Source of the DNA: Asterias amurensis
Lineage: Eukaryota; Echinodermata; Asteroidea; Forcipulatida; Asteriidae
Direction of reading: 5' to 3'
Assembly (NCBI RefSeq): GCF_032118995.1
Contig: NC_092654.1
Span: forward strand, 14,747,784-14,811,783
Length of the DNA: 64,000 nucleotides
Shown here: positions 53,328-64,000 of the stretch, in pieces
How positions within the stretch are numbered: position 1 is the first letter of the stretch
How the letters are laid out: every line of letters begins with the position of its first letter
The notes under the pieces: model-generated
The model's database searches: none
Told to the model about the DNA's origin: nothing
The model's input: the letters and a program-made list of their open reading frames with translations, nothing else
Translations under genes and position numbers: made by a program

Positions 53328-53692
53328 GTAAAGGCAGTGGACACTATTGGTAATTACTCAAAATATTTATTAGCATAAAACCTTACTTGGTGACGAGTAA
53401 TGGGGAGAGGTTGATGATATAAAACATTGCGAGAAACGGCTCCCTCTGAAGTGCATAGTTTTCGAGAAAGAAGTAATTTTCCATGAATTTGATTTCAAGA
53501 CCTCAGATTTAGAACTTGAGGTCTCGAAATCAACCATCTAAACGCACACAACTTCGTGTGACAAGGTGTTTTTTCATTCATTATTATCTCGCAGATTTGA
53601 TGACCGATTGAGCTCAAATTTTCACAGGTAAGTTATTTTATGCATATGTGAAGGCTAGTCTTTGACAATTACCAATAGTGTCCACTGCCTAA
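53328..53692. mobile_element. miniature transposon, family B, reverse orientation
   Basis: AAGGCAGTGGACACTATTGG at left and CCAATAGTGTCCACTGCCT at right. The flanking TTAA is mutated to GTAA on the left and TAAG on the right, so this may be an older copy. Confidence 0.75.
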
Positions 53693-55705
53693 GTTAAAAA
53701 CCCATTTGTTAACTTCGCCCATTTAAATCATTCTTGCTCTGTTTGTATGTTTTTCCCCCATTTTTCTCTGAATTTTTTGTATTCCTTGTAATGCGCAGTA
53801 GAGAATATTTATATAGGTCACTGCGCAAAATAAATGTCCGTTTTATTAGACAATGCCTACCACCGATAATAATTTCGATCATGCTTGATTTCGATAACAC
53901 AATCTGGCTCATTGGAGGTATACATATTGAGATAGAGTAAAACCATGCACAGTCTAATGGTTTGACACATTAATAACCCCCAAATTATGCATTTTCTCCA
54001 TTGCTCTAGGCTATAAATGTCTTGATACGACACTAATGTTGGCTTTCTTCCAATCTTATAGAAAAACAGACTATTCCTGTCCAGTGGCTTCTCTTCAACC
54101 TTCAAGCCCATGGGTTTTAGGGTTAGGAGCACTTTTGCGGATTACCATGCTTTCACCATCAGAAATTACATGAAAAAACAGATTTGTTTTTTCACGTTTA
54201 TACTTTCGGCCAAAACGAAGAGAAGGACACGTAACCATTATCACTGAAATTGTCCCATCAGTGTTTAATTTGCAGCAAAATCAAGCCTCATCGTGTCTCA
54301 ACACGACCCGAGAACCACTGCATGGTTAACAGACAAACTTGAGCGGTAATATTATTTCCAATAATTATAGAGTTATGGACATCATTGGGAGCTTGTTCGA
54401 AGGCCGAGGCACGCGAGCTTGATTGCATTCTTCGAGCTGGCTGCTTTTATCTGATTGGTTCTAATCAGCAAGTCAGCCAGGAGCATCTTAAAGTTTATAA
54501 AAAGATAAGATGGTGGGAGATCGTGTCTCCCAGCAAGCCCTCCAAAGATCATAGTGACTTGCTGTAATACCAATCAGTAAGGTAGATTAGCGCACATCTT
54601 CAGACCCAACATGTATCTTAATGTTAAAGGGAATTACATACAACTGACAAGAATAAAAAAAAGTATTGTCGTCTCTACTGAATCACAATTCTCGATGTGC
54701 CATTCTAAATTATATACGTTAAAACAATGTTTGTGCCAATGAGATATTGGCTTTTGCCAGCTTGGTGTTATATCCACTGGGAAATTGCCGATCCCTTGAC
54801 GGGAAGATCATCTATAAAAAAAAAAAAAATGATCAACCAACCACCCCAACATTCAACAAACAAACAAACAACTCGTCAGCAAGATCGACAACAAAAATGT
54901 TCCCATGAGGATGCCAAAGGTTCTCCAGATTAAGGTAAAACACTAATTTTCAGCCGTTGAATACCTCGGACAAACATTCACCCCACAACGGTAGCTCATA
55001 ACACTCAGACAGGAAATATTGATCAAAATAGCTCTTGTTTAGATTTGCAAAAAAATGAGGGCGGTATTTAACATGTTCATTGTGTGCTTCTAATTTGTCA
55101 ATGATTTTCGTTAAAAGATGATGACATCTATGTAAACAACATTTTAATTTGGTGAACTGTTTCATTTTCAATGATGAAAATGTTCATTGGAAGGATGGTC
55201 ATGTAATTACCTAGGGCTATAGTGCTGGTTCATATACCCATTACTCGTGAAACCGAGTACTCATAAAAAACGCCAATCGCACTCGAAGGTCAAAGAAAGG
55301 TGAATACACCTTTTTTCCAAGCCTGCAATCACCTTTGTCTTGTACCCTATATTCGACTGCAGTGATATACCGATGTTCATATTTCCAGAAGGGATCAGCC
55401 TACTTTACCCATTCAGCCTCTGTGATGTGGAGGATAACAAATCCACACCACGACCAACGTGTATTTTCACTATTACATGATGTAATAATATTACGGTTTT
55501 TTCTTCTTTTCTTGAACTCGAACAGTGCCGAAATGCTCTGCGAAATTACTTAAATCTTGCCCACTCAATAAAAAGAAATTATTTTGGAAATTTGTCGATA
55601 CGAGTGATTACTGAATCCAAAACCTTAGTAAACCCATGGAGGAAAAATTAGACCTCCATGCTAAACCAAAACAAAAAGTGCAGTTAATCGTGGATGTTTG
55701 AAGCG

Positions 55706-55751
55706 TTTTTTTTTTTTTTTTTTTTTTTTTTTTGGGGGGGGGGGGGGGGGG
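55706..55751. repeat. T28-G18 homopolymer junction
   Basis: Twenty-eight T directly followed by eighteen G. It can form an intramolecular G-quadruplex and is a frequent place for sequencing error, so the exact lengths are uncertain. Confidence 0.8.
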
Positions 55752-57802
55752 TGAAGACTGTATATTAGCCTCTCAAACTAAACACAAACATAATGTAGGC
55801 CCTTGGGTCTAACCCTATTCAAGTGAGCTGATTGCTATTGTTTTAATTGAAGAGTTACACTTTTTTTTTTTTTTTACTGTTCTCTCTGTGAACTCATCAA
55901 TGTCAACAAAGGGAAAGGATCTTCGGTAAAAGTTTCTCCTTACACGACATCTGTTTATTTTGTTATTATTATTATTTTTTACATCATTGCTCATCATTGC
56001 TTTTGTTTTACATCATTGCTCATTAACTTAAATTAACTTTAGTCCAGGAGAATAATATTATCTGTAGCGGTGGAAAATTTGAGTTTAAATCCTTCACACT
56101 TTGGTCGGCTTATATATTCATGCAAAGTGACCATGGTTTGACAATCTCTCTTCTCATTTAATAATAACTTGAAGAAAGAAGAAAAAACACAATGACAGAA
56201 ACCGGTATAAACTTATAGCATAGAGAAATGACTGTTTTCTTTTTCTACATAGGGACTATGGTTAAGAGTATTACAGAACACAGAAGTCGGTGGATAGACA
56301 AAATATCTCGTAAACCGTAATGTACAGGAGCCAAACGAAGCTCATAAAAGTACCTCCACAAAACCAGATCTTAAAATATCATTTCTCAAACATACAGTTT
56401 CATTGATTGTGAAAATTATACTCATCCTATTCGAGTTGAGACGTGTTAATATTAGTTCCTTTAAAGAAAAGTCTTGAAGATGTCTTTGCAGGAAGTCGTT
56501 GTTTCTCAGCGTGCAGAGTTGGAGCATCGTCATCTGCCTAATCAACGAGGGAGCGAGAGCCAGAATGTCAGGCCTCAACAAGCGAAGGTGAGAGTGCCGA
56601 GCCGGGGATGAATCGCAGCGAGCAACCGGGGAGAAGATGAGCCAAGCAAAGACCACGTCCGTAATAAAACACAAGACGGATACAAGGGGAGCATAAATCC
56701 CGAAGGATAATTGCCTGTTTATGCCCGTGACAGGGGGGCACCACGGCACCCCGCGTGCATCATATCTCCCACAAGATAAAGGTGTAATCACCGGGGCTTA
56801 ATTTGGAAACTTTTTAAGCATCCCGACCGAAAACGTCATGACATACCAATTAACGTACTGAATTATGCACCCCAAGCGCGCGTGGAATGGTAGAAGGGAT
56901 GGCTCAAAGGGAGGTACGACCAGACATTCTTGGGGAAGCAGCCAAGAATACGCGTGGTGACCATTTTAAGAAATGAGGAGGCATTTTATCATCTTTAAAA
57001 CATCTCAGAGTAATTGTCTTTATCTGACTCGGTAAAAATACACAGAGCTCGTTACGTCTGTGTCGATCAGACCTGAAGCCTTCAGAATTGAGGAAGTACA
57101 GGGGGGAAGATAGAGATCTCAAGACGCTCAGTGTGTTGAAGTACACAATGAGTTCATGGCTACATTAGAGCTAGTAGTAATGAGTTCTGCAGAAGACCCG
57201 TGGATAGCGTATCACTTTCTCTGCGATTACACAAGTATGCTTGTAAAGACCATGTAAATATCCACTCTAACAGATTGCACGAGTGACATCTTGATATGAT
57301 ATTATATTAGAGAGACTTTGGACGTGTTAGGTTCGAGTGACAACTCAGTGAAAACTAATTATATATCAGTGCCAACTGATGGTCTTTTCCAAATAATGAT
57401 AGAGCGCTCTTAAATAGATTTCCATATACTCGGGGTGTGAAGAAGGGTATGTTTGCATGGGCGGGGATTTAGGGGGATAATCAAAGGGGGCAGGTGTACT
57501 CTATCTTCCCCTTTGCTGATTCCTTTATTGATCTCCTGAGCCAAACTTTAATACTAACTGCTCACAGTCTGATCTGTGAACACATTGAAGTTCCTGCTTG
57601 TTTTCCAGGTATGGGCGTGCCTCTTTATAGCCCCACCTGCCACAACCACTACATATTGATGGTACCAGACAGGCAAGCATCACACATTAGAGAAACTAGC
57701 AGGAGCAGCCAAGTTTGTATATAGGCGAACAAGTTGTCGAGTATAGGCGTGAAATCCAAGTGCGTTTTAAGACAAAAACAAGCACTTTAGAAAAACAAAC
57801 AG

Positions 57803-58194
57803 TTAAAGGAACACGTTGCCTTGGATCGGACGAGTTGGTCTATACAAAGCGTTTTGTAACCGTTTGTTATGAAATGGATATGGTTAGAAAGATGTTTTAA
57901 AAGTAGAATATAATAATCCACACAAGTATCACTCAAAACTGTACGGTTTTCTTTTTACGTCGCGAACTATCACGGTCGGCCATTTATGGGAGTCAAAACT
58001 TTGACTCCCATAAATGGCCGACCGTGTTATTGGACGAGGTAAAAAGAAAACCACGCAATTTCGAGGCATATTTGTGTAGATCATTGTATTCTACTTTTAC
58101 AACATCTTTCAAACCATATGCATTTTATAACAAACGGTTACAAAACGCTTTTTATAGACCAACTCGTCCGATCCAAGGCAACGTGTTCCTTTAA
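57803..58194. mobile_element. TTAA-flanked hairpin element, family A (most complete)
   Basis: TTAA at both ends. AGGAACACGTTGCCTTGGAT and its inverse, and a complete central dyad in which GGCCATTTATGGGAGTCAAA faces its own inverse, so the whole 390 bp folds into one long hairpin. Confidence 0.88.
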
Positions 58195-58272
58195 AGACAG
58201 CAACTTATGCAAATCAACAGGGGGAAATTGATGTAGACCTACTGACTGTCTGTTGCACAACTTCAGGCAACA

Positions 58273-58607
58273 TTAAAGGCACTGGACACCTTGAGTAATT
58301 TCCAAAGAACAATCTCACTTGGTGCATCTGTGAAAATGTTTAACTCAATATAGTCATCGAAGTTGCAAGGGAATAACAAAAGAACAAACACCATTATTGC
58401 ACAAATCAGCTGTGTACTTACAGATGCCAATTAAGGCCTGAAGTTGAGAGAAATTATCTCTTTCTCAAACGCCACATTTTTTCAAAGAGAACCGTTTCTC
58501 ATTATGTTTTATACTATCTAACAACTCTCCGTTCGTTTAGGGGTATACCAAGTTTTATGCCAGCAATGTTTTCGAGTAATTACCCATAATGTGTCCAGTG
58601 TCTTTAA
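58273..58607. mobile_element. family B element, diverged subtype
   Basis: TTAA at 58273-58276 and 58604-58607, ends AGGCACTGGACACCTTGAG and TAATGTGTCCAGTGTCT. It shares its right TTAA with the next element. Confidence 0.78.
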
Positions 58608-58990
58608 AGACACTGGACACTATTGGTAATTGTCCAACACTAGCCTTCACAGTTGGTGTACCTCAACATTTGCATAAAATAACAAACCTGTGAAAATTTG
58701 AGCTCAATCGGTCGTCGAAGTTGCGAGATAATAGTGAAAGAAAAAACACCCTTGTCACACGAAGTTGTGTGCTTTCAGATGCTAGATTTCGAGACCTCAA
58801 ATTCTAAACCTGAGGTCTCGAAATCAAATTCGTGGAAAATTACGTCTTTCTCGAAACTACATTACTTCAGAGGGAGCCGTTTCTCACAATGTTTTATACT
58901 ATCAACCTCTACCCATTACTCGTTACCAAGAAAGGTTGTATGGTAATAATTATTTTTTGAGTAATTTCCAAATGTGTCCACTGCCTTTAA
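58604..58990. mobile_element. family B element abutting the previous copy at a shared TTAA
   Basis: TTAA at 58604-58607 and 58987-58990, ends AGACACTGGACACTATTGG and CCAAATGTGTCCACTGCCT. The join reads GTGTCTTTAAAGACAC, a perfect palindrome formed by two element ends around one TTAA. Confidence 0.85.
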
Positions 58991-61262
58991 GACGCAAACT
59001 AATTTAAATCAACAGGGTGAAAATGATGTACCCGCTATCTGTTGCACAACTTCAAGCAATATTGAGTAAATAAGCACTAAATGAAAATAAAGAAGTGGGA
59101 GACGGAGCTTGCTGCCAAGTGTCTGTAGCAAGTAGTTGTACAGACAAGAAGCGCACATTGTAAATAAAGCGAACATGCAATTAATGCAAGTTGGCAATTC
59201 ATAACGAACAAGGCAAGACAGAAGCAGACGAGTCGAGTGAGAAAGCAAGACAGGCCTGCATTTAAGGCGACATGAGTACATTTTATGATTTTGTTGGTCT
59301 GCTTTGATCACTACATCAAGAGATATTTCAATAAAAGCAACAGCCACTATTACAGTCGAAAGAGTGTCCCAAAAATGTAGATCCTTTTTTTGATTAAGCT
59401 CAATCTAGAACAAGCCTGCCGTACGAACTATTTATGCACTTTTCAAACGGACATGTAAACCGCACGGTGTATGTCGAACTTATCAGTCGAGCTTCACACT
59501 GCCGAGAAGTGCTCAAAAACAGTACTTATGCCCATCAAATACGAATACAAGTGTCGAAATACCGAGTATTTACAAAACACTGTGAAATCGCTCAAACACA
59601 TAAACCGTTTGAATTCTCAATAGTGTGGCCGCCGCACTTGTTTGACGACGTTTCACAAAAATGGTTGATTGGTTGCATAATAAGGTTGGACTAATGATCA
59701 TATTATTGAAGCACAGCAAAATATGTACAATTTCTTTATGAGTTTGGTACAATTTCTATCAAAAAAGGGTATTTTAAACAAATCTAGCATTGCAGCGGTG
59801 TCCTTTTGCCGGTGAAACCATTATTTTAAAAGCTATAAGAAATATTACGCGAATTCTTTTGATAACTTATTAAAACAACTTTTTTAGATCTCGCGAGTAC
59901 AAAACCCGATGTTTTGAACAGTGAACAGTTTTGTTATACGAAAGGATGGAAGTTTTCAAGCTCTTCCTAAAACAATGTAAGATTCCTTAAACATCATTAA
60001 TGCCGAATTTTGGCAGCCATTGCTCTCTTCATTCAATAAATAAATGCTTACAACTCGTACCACAAACGAAACCGTACAGTTGTGATTTATTTCCACAAAA
60101 TACCACAGGGATAAAAAATAATTACGGTAATCAGACACAGTTAAAATTCGAATTTTCAGAGATTGCTATAGACCTCCATTCAAATAGAACCCTAACTCAC
60201 AGGTGATTAATTTTGTATAAATAAAGCCGTGAGAGTATAAACGTAAAGTGTTTCTAAAAAAGCATTAGTAGTAAAAATCAAGATGTGTTGGTGAGCATGT
60301 CTACCAGTTAAAACCATACCGATGGGAAACCGCTTGTTTATGACGTCACGGGCCAAATAGCGCCCTCATTGATGACGTTGAAGACCTCATTGGGTAAGAG
60401 TTGTGCACCGTGTTATTACATTGGGTGTTTTGACAGAGCTTCGCTTTCGTGTACAAAACCAATGGTCCGTCACTAAAACAAAATAGTTTGTAATACTTGG
60501 TTGACCGCATATGTTGTGAGTAAGTACACACAAACAAACTGGGGACAATAACAGAGGATGATAGGGTCCTCGGTTGTTAGACGTTCTCGTGTTTGAAAGT
60601 GTGTACAAAACCACTGGGAGGCATTACCAAAAAGAACAAACAAAAGAGGGATAATAATTATGTGGTCCATGGTTGCTGGTGTTTACATGCTTTAATGTGG
60701 GTGTGTTGGGTCGAGGGTGAGAGTCTCACTTCTTTTGCATGTCTACTGTGGTAAAAAAATAGTGATATCCAAAACGCTGTACGCGAACCGCAGACAGAAT
60801 CTTGAGTCCCGGAGAAGGCTTTTCGTGTATTTACGCGGACGGATTGAAGCAATGCTCTCTCTGCTGCAAGAACTCAAACATGGTTCACAATTATCCCCTA
60901 ATTAAAATAATACAATCCATTCTTAAATAAACAAACACTAGATAGTAAGTATCATTAGAACCTTATCCGACTCGCTGATGTCTCTGAAGTAAGATAAAGA
61001 AATTTACCAAGGCTTAACTTCCATCAGTCAAGTAACACTGTGGGCAATGATGTAACCAAGCGTAAGTGACTCCTTGTCATGTTTATACACGACTCATTTA
61101 AGCTTGAGTTAGTACGCGTGGCGTGGTTTGGGCTAACTTGGGGAAGCCCTCATGCCAGTTGTCCATGGCCCCGTATGATAGTCTATGCGGCTTGATATGC
61201 GCACGCCGAAACGGCCTATCACACACCGCGTGACGCCCTGTGTGTCACCGCTAGCTACGCCA

Positions 61263-61268
61263 TATAAA
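61263..61268 (+). promoter_or_regulatory. candidate TATA box of the MyoD-type gene
   Basis: TATAAA in CCATATAAATCC, 464 bases before the ATG, would imply a leader of about 430 bases. A CACGTG E-box lies downstream at 61425-61430. Position and sequence fit, but AT-rich DNA makes chance matches common. Confidence 0.25.
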
Positions 61269-61726
61269 TCCAAAACACATGCTGGGGACGTCGACTTTAC
61301 GATATCGTACACATGGTATCTGATTCTTGAGTCGAGTCTATACACATGCCAAGACACGTTGATTATTGTTGTATTGACAGCCGATTCACATTTCCGACGG
61401 GAACACAAACTAAACATTGTTTTACACGTGTGTGAGCAGGGGACATCATCCATCCATCGCTGGTGAGCTAGCCCGGGTGCTCAGGAAAGTTTCTGTCGGG
61501 CTCGATTTGCTCTCCAATCCACGCTTCAACCTCTTCTCTGATTTATCTTCTCTTGTTGAAAGATTTCTCCCCGTAAGAACCTGCTGGCGTGTCAATTGAT
61601 TTAAACGCTTCTTAAAAACATGACTGTTTGACTTGCGAAGTGCGCTTCCGAATTCCATCACAACAAGAGCGAGGAAACTTTACTAGTTGACAATCAAAAC
61701 GGTTTTTATGACTTTTGTTATTTACC

Positions 61727-62311
61727 ATGGATCAGTCTCGAAGTAGTTGCCGATACACCGAGATGCAACCCATGTCTTATTATGACAACTACCCTGGCCC
61801 TGCTACCAACAGCGATATGGCCAACTACAACACACTGCCCCACTCCATGTATGTATCCAACGGCTATCATGATGGGTTACACAATGGAGCGGCTTCTCCC
61901 GTTAGAGGAGGGGGGCATTGCTACCCCACCCCAGACGGCTCGAACTCTTCGGACAGCTGTAGGGAAGAGGACATTGAACACGTCCTAGCCCCTGGGTACC
62001 CCGGGGGTGGGGAGAGAAGGTGCTTGCTGTGGGCTTGTAAAGCGTGCAAGAGGAAGAATGTTGCCGTGGATAAGAGAAAAGCTGCCACCATGAGGGAGAG
62101 ACGACGACTGAGGAAGGTAAACGAAGCCTTCGAAGCCCTGAAGAGACACACCTCGGCTAACCCCAATCAAAGGCTTCCCAAAGTAGAGATTCTTAGAAAT
62201 GCCATCGAGTATATCGAGAAGTTGGAGAGATTGCTTCAGGTGGAGAAAGGCAACGGGGAGAGTAGTGAGATGGAGACGGCGGAGACGAGCTCCAACGCGT
62301 CCGATGTTATG
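61727..62311 (+). CDS. MYOD1: myogenic regulatory factor (MyoD/Myf5 family bHLH), first coding exon, partial gene
   Basis: Nuclear bHLH activator that pairs with E proteins on CANNTG sites to switch on muscle genes. ACCATGG at 61724 gives the start; 195 codons run to a GTAAGT donor at 62312. Order: Tyr/Asn-rich N-terminal region (1-80), the His/Cys-rich motif [12 protein letters not shown] with the conserved Trp (99-110), basic region (115-130) with the myogenic code Ala120-Thr121 and Lys130 in [11 protein letters not shown], helix 1 [20 protein letters not shown], helix 2 [20 protein letters not shown] (to 170), and an acidic/Ser-rich stretch. The break after SNASDVM matches the vertebrate MYOD exon 1/2 boundary (SNCSDGM). 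Remaining exons lie past 64000. It cannot be assigned to one echinoderm MRF paralogue (SUM-1/MyoD1 or another) from this exon. Confidence 0.95.
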
Positions 62312-64000
62312 GTAAGTCCGGTGTTTTTAACCAAACAATATTGTCGGTAACACAATGACCGATAAAACCGAAAACCACACACAGGCACAGTCATGACAGT
62401 ACGTTTACAATGTTTAATTGACGTCACTTATGCATCACAATTACTGTTCTCTGGTTAAAAAAAATGGAAACTGCAAAGAGTAAACAAATTACGCAGATAA
62501 ATGGAAAACAACAAAGTCAACCAAACGGTACCAAAAGCATCAGTTTGTAGTTGTTGGTAATTACGGCATTCTAACAGTAGGTATACCGTGTACTGTACAT
62601 GCTCTACGCTGTATCAAGCTGTGGAGTAGTTGTCAATGATCATGGTTGATCATACCAACCCAGCCAATCATGAAACCTTGAAAACATATGCTGCAAATTT
62701 CAGGAACTTTGATACATTTTAAACGTTGCGTAACTTCTGTGTTAAGCTGAAATTTGTATGTACATGTAATGAGTTTTCACTGTTGATATTTTTATTATAA
62801 CTATTAACTTTGGAACTTTTATGACATTATTTATATTAATATGAATCATAATTGCGTTATAGGGCCTTTGTTAAATATTGTTTTTGCTGGATAATTTGAA
62901 AGTTTGGAAGGTACCACAAGGAGCGTGACGAGTCTGAAATGCAGTACGGTCAGAACGGCACTCAAGACGGCATGAAGCTTCTGTGACTTCATGCCTCAGT
63001 CCGATCATGACTTTCGAAATACACTGCTAAGAAGGTCTTCCTACTTCACGTTGAGTACAAAACGTGAAGGGGCTGGGGGGGCTGACAAACTTATCCAAAC
63101 CAAATCGTGTTTTACAATGTCATAGTATAAATATTATAACTGAATTGATATCATGATTTACCAGAAGAAAAATGTAGAACGATGTTATGTCCAGAAATTT
63201 TCGAAAATCCAAATGAAGGGCTTGCATCATTATTATTGATCTTACCTTCACAATCCATCTCCCATGTATTTGGACCTTAAACAAACTTGCATACTTTACT
63301 TTAAACGTGTTTAGAGCCAGTTATTTCCCAGTGATACACACTATGGCTAATGTACGAGATCACACCGACATGAGTCCAAAACTCACGCCGTGGAATTGCT
63401 CTAAAGAGTAGGCGTATACTACCAGGTAATCCACGGTGATCCAACAGTAAGGCATGATCAGTTATGAGTCAAAATGAATGTTCTCATTATCACACTCAAC
63501 TTCCTCATTTCTAAACCTTGGATTAACAGACGGAACACGCATGAAACAACGCCATGTGCAATTCCATACTGATATTATGTCACCACTGTCGTCAACATCA
63601 GTCATCTTGTATTTTTAAATGTTTATAACGTGTTTTAAAGTGATTTAACTTTAAAGTGATTTAACTGCATAACATTGACACAAATTTAGACAGTCTGCTA
63701 AGGTTGACCCCATTGAACTTTACCGTGTATACCATTTGATGGGAGGAGTTTACTTGAACATTCAAGGGGGAATCATGAAAACTTCACTTACTAAATTTCC
63801 CCATAAAAAACAAATGAGCAGTTGCCGGTCCACAATTTGGTTTTGTAACCTCAAGTAAACCGGAAATATTTGAAAAAAAAAGAAACATTGAATTACACAA
63901 AAACATGATCTAAGGTATTATGAAGTCGAAAAACCGAGTGCAAATCATTATCATTATTACCATCGAGGTAATATACCTCCATCATATTACAGCACATGTA
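62312..64000. other. first intron of the MyoD-type gene
   Basis: The intron opens with GTAAGTCC. No exon resembling the short second coding exon of MyoD genes, and no known repeat family, is recognisable up to the window edge. Confidence 0.7.

Larger units (their letters stand above)
45372..61726. other. 16-kb gene-poor interval between divergent phosphatase and MyoD-type genes
   Basis: No confident exon was found on either strand. It contains the hairpin element at 46846, family A and B transposons, a complete family E-like hairpin (52942), a T28G18 run and a weak candidate exon at 46508. Comparatively GC-rich, non-repetitive blocks lie at about 49590-50010, 50540-50830 and 56480-57160. These are the places to look for conserved enhancers of the muscle gene. 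Confidence 0.6.

Noticed and set aside
56342..56791. 149-codon minus-strand frame with hydrophobic segments as a membrane-protein gene
   Set aside because: No family match, no splice partners and no clear start context; kept only as a region of interest.
62312..62350. Continuation of the MyoD-type reading frame as [12 protein letters not shown] and stop
   Set aside because: A GTAAGTCC donor begins at 62312 exactly where vertebrate MYOD exon 1 ends, so the extra codons are intronic.

Overview
This is a stretch of a deuterostome animal nuclear genome, most likely an echinoderm and possibly a sea star. The genes have short coding exons with GT-AG introns, the proteins resemble vertebrate orthologues closely but not identically, and the AT-rich non-coding DNA is packed with hairpin-type miniature transposons and satellites. 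The species assignment is inference. Nothing bacterial, viral or CRISPR-like is visible.

Layout. (1) 1-1317 holds an intron with a 105-bp minisatellite and the last coding exon of an unrecognised plus-strand gene. (2) 8192-22302 (+) is a complete nine-exon CDC37 gene, the Hsp90 co-chaperone that loads protein kinases, predicted at 380 residues. Its 5' flank has a canonical heat-shock element and, just upstream, a perfect 85-bp-arm hairpin. Its seventh intron holds about 4 kb of a ~184-187-bp satellite. (3) 22303-27860 is intergenic and dominated by a second satellite (48-bp unit built on a short palindrome) that changes orientation part-way. (4) 29756-45371 (-) is a complete ten-exon gene for a membrane-anchored histidine acid phosphatase of the ACP2/ACP3 type, predicted at 448 residues. 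A decayed duplicate of its transmembrane exon lies in intron 8. (5) 45372-61726 is a 16-kb gene-poor interval with many miniature transposons, one weak candidate exon and a T28G18 homopolymer junction. (6) 61727-62311 (+) is the first coding exon (195 codons) of a myogenic bHLH regulator (MyoD/Myf5 family), which continues past the right edge.

CDC37 and the phosphatase are convergent (tail to tail). The phosphatase and the MyoD-type gene are divergent. The genes are functionally unrelated: chaperone, lysosomal/secretory phosphatase and muscle determination factor. I see no operon-like or defence-like system.

The repeats fall into recognisable families. Two have TTAA at both ends: a ~350-400-bp 'AGG(C/G)A-GTGGACAC' family with about 16 copies, and a ~350-390-bp 'AGGAACACGTTGCC' hairpin family with four copies. 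A ~80-150-bp hairpin family (GGGTGGATTTCACAAAG ends) has CTG/CAG target duplications. There are also a MULE-like 694-bp element with 11-bp flanking repeats, several other hairpin elements, and tRNA-derived SINE remnants. All coordinates and splice sites were read by eye, so family names are inferences from ends and target duplications.
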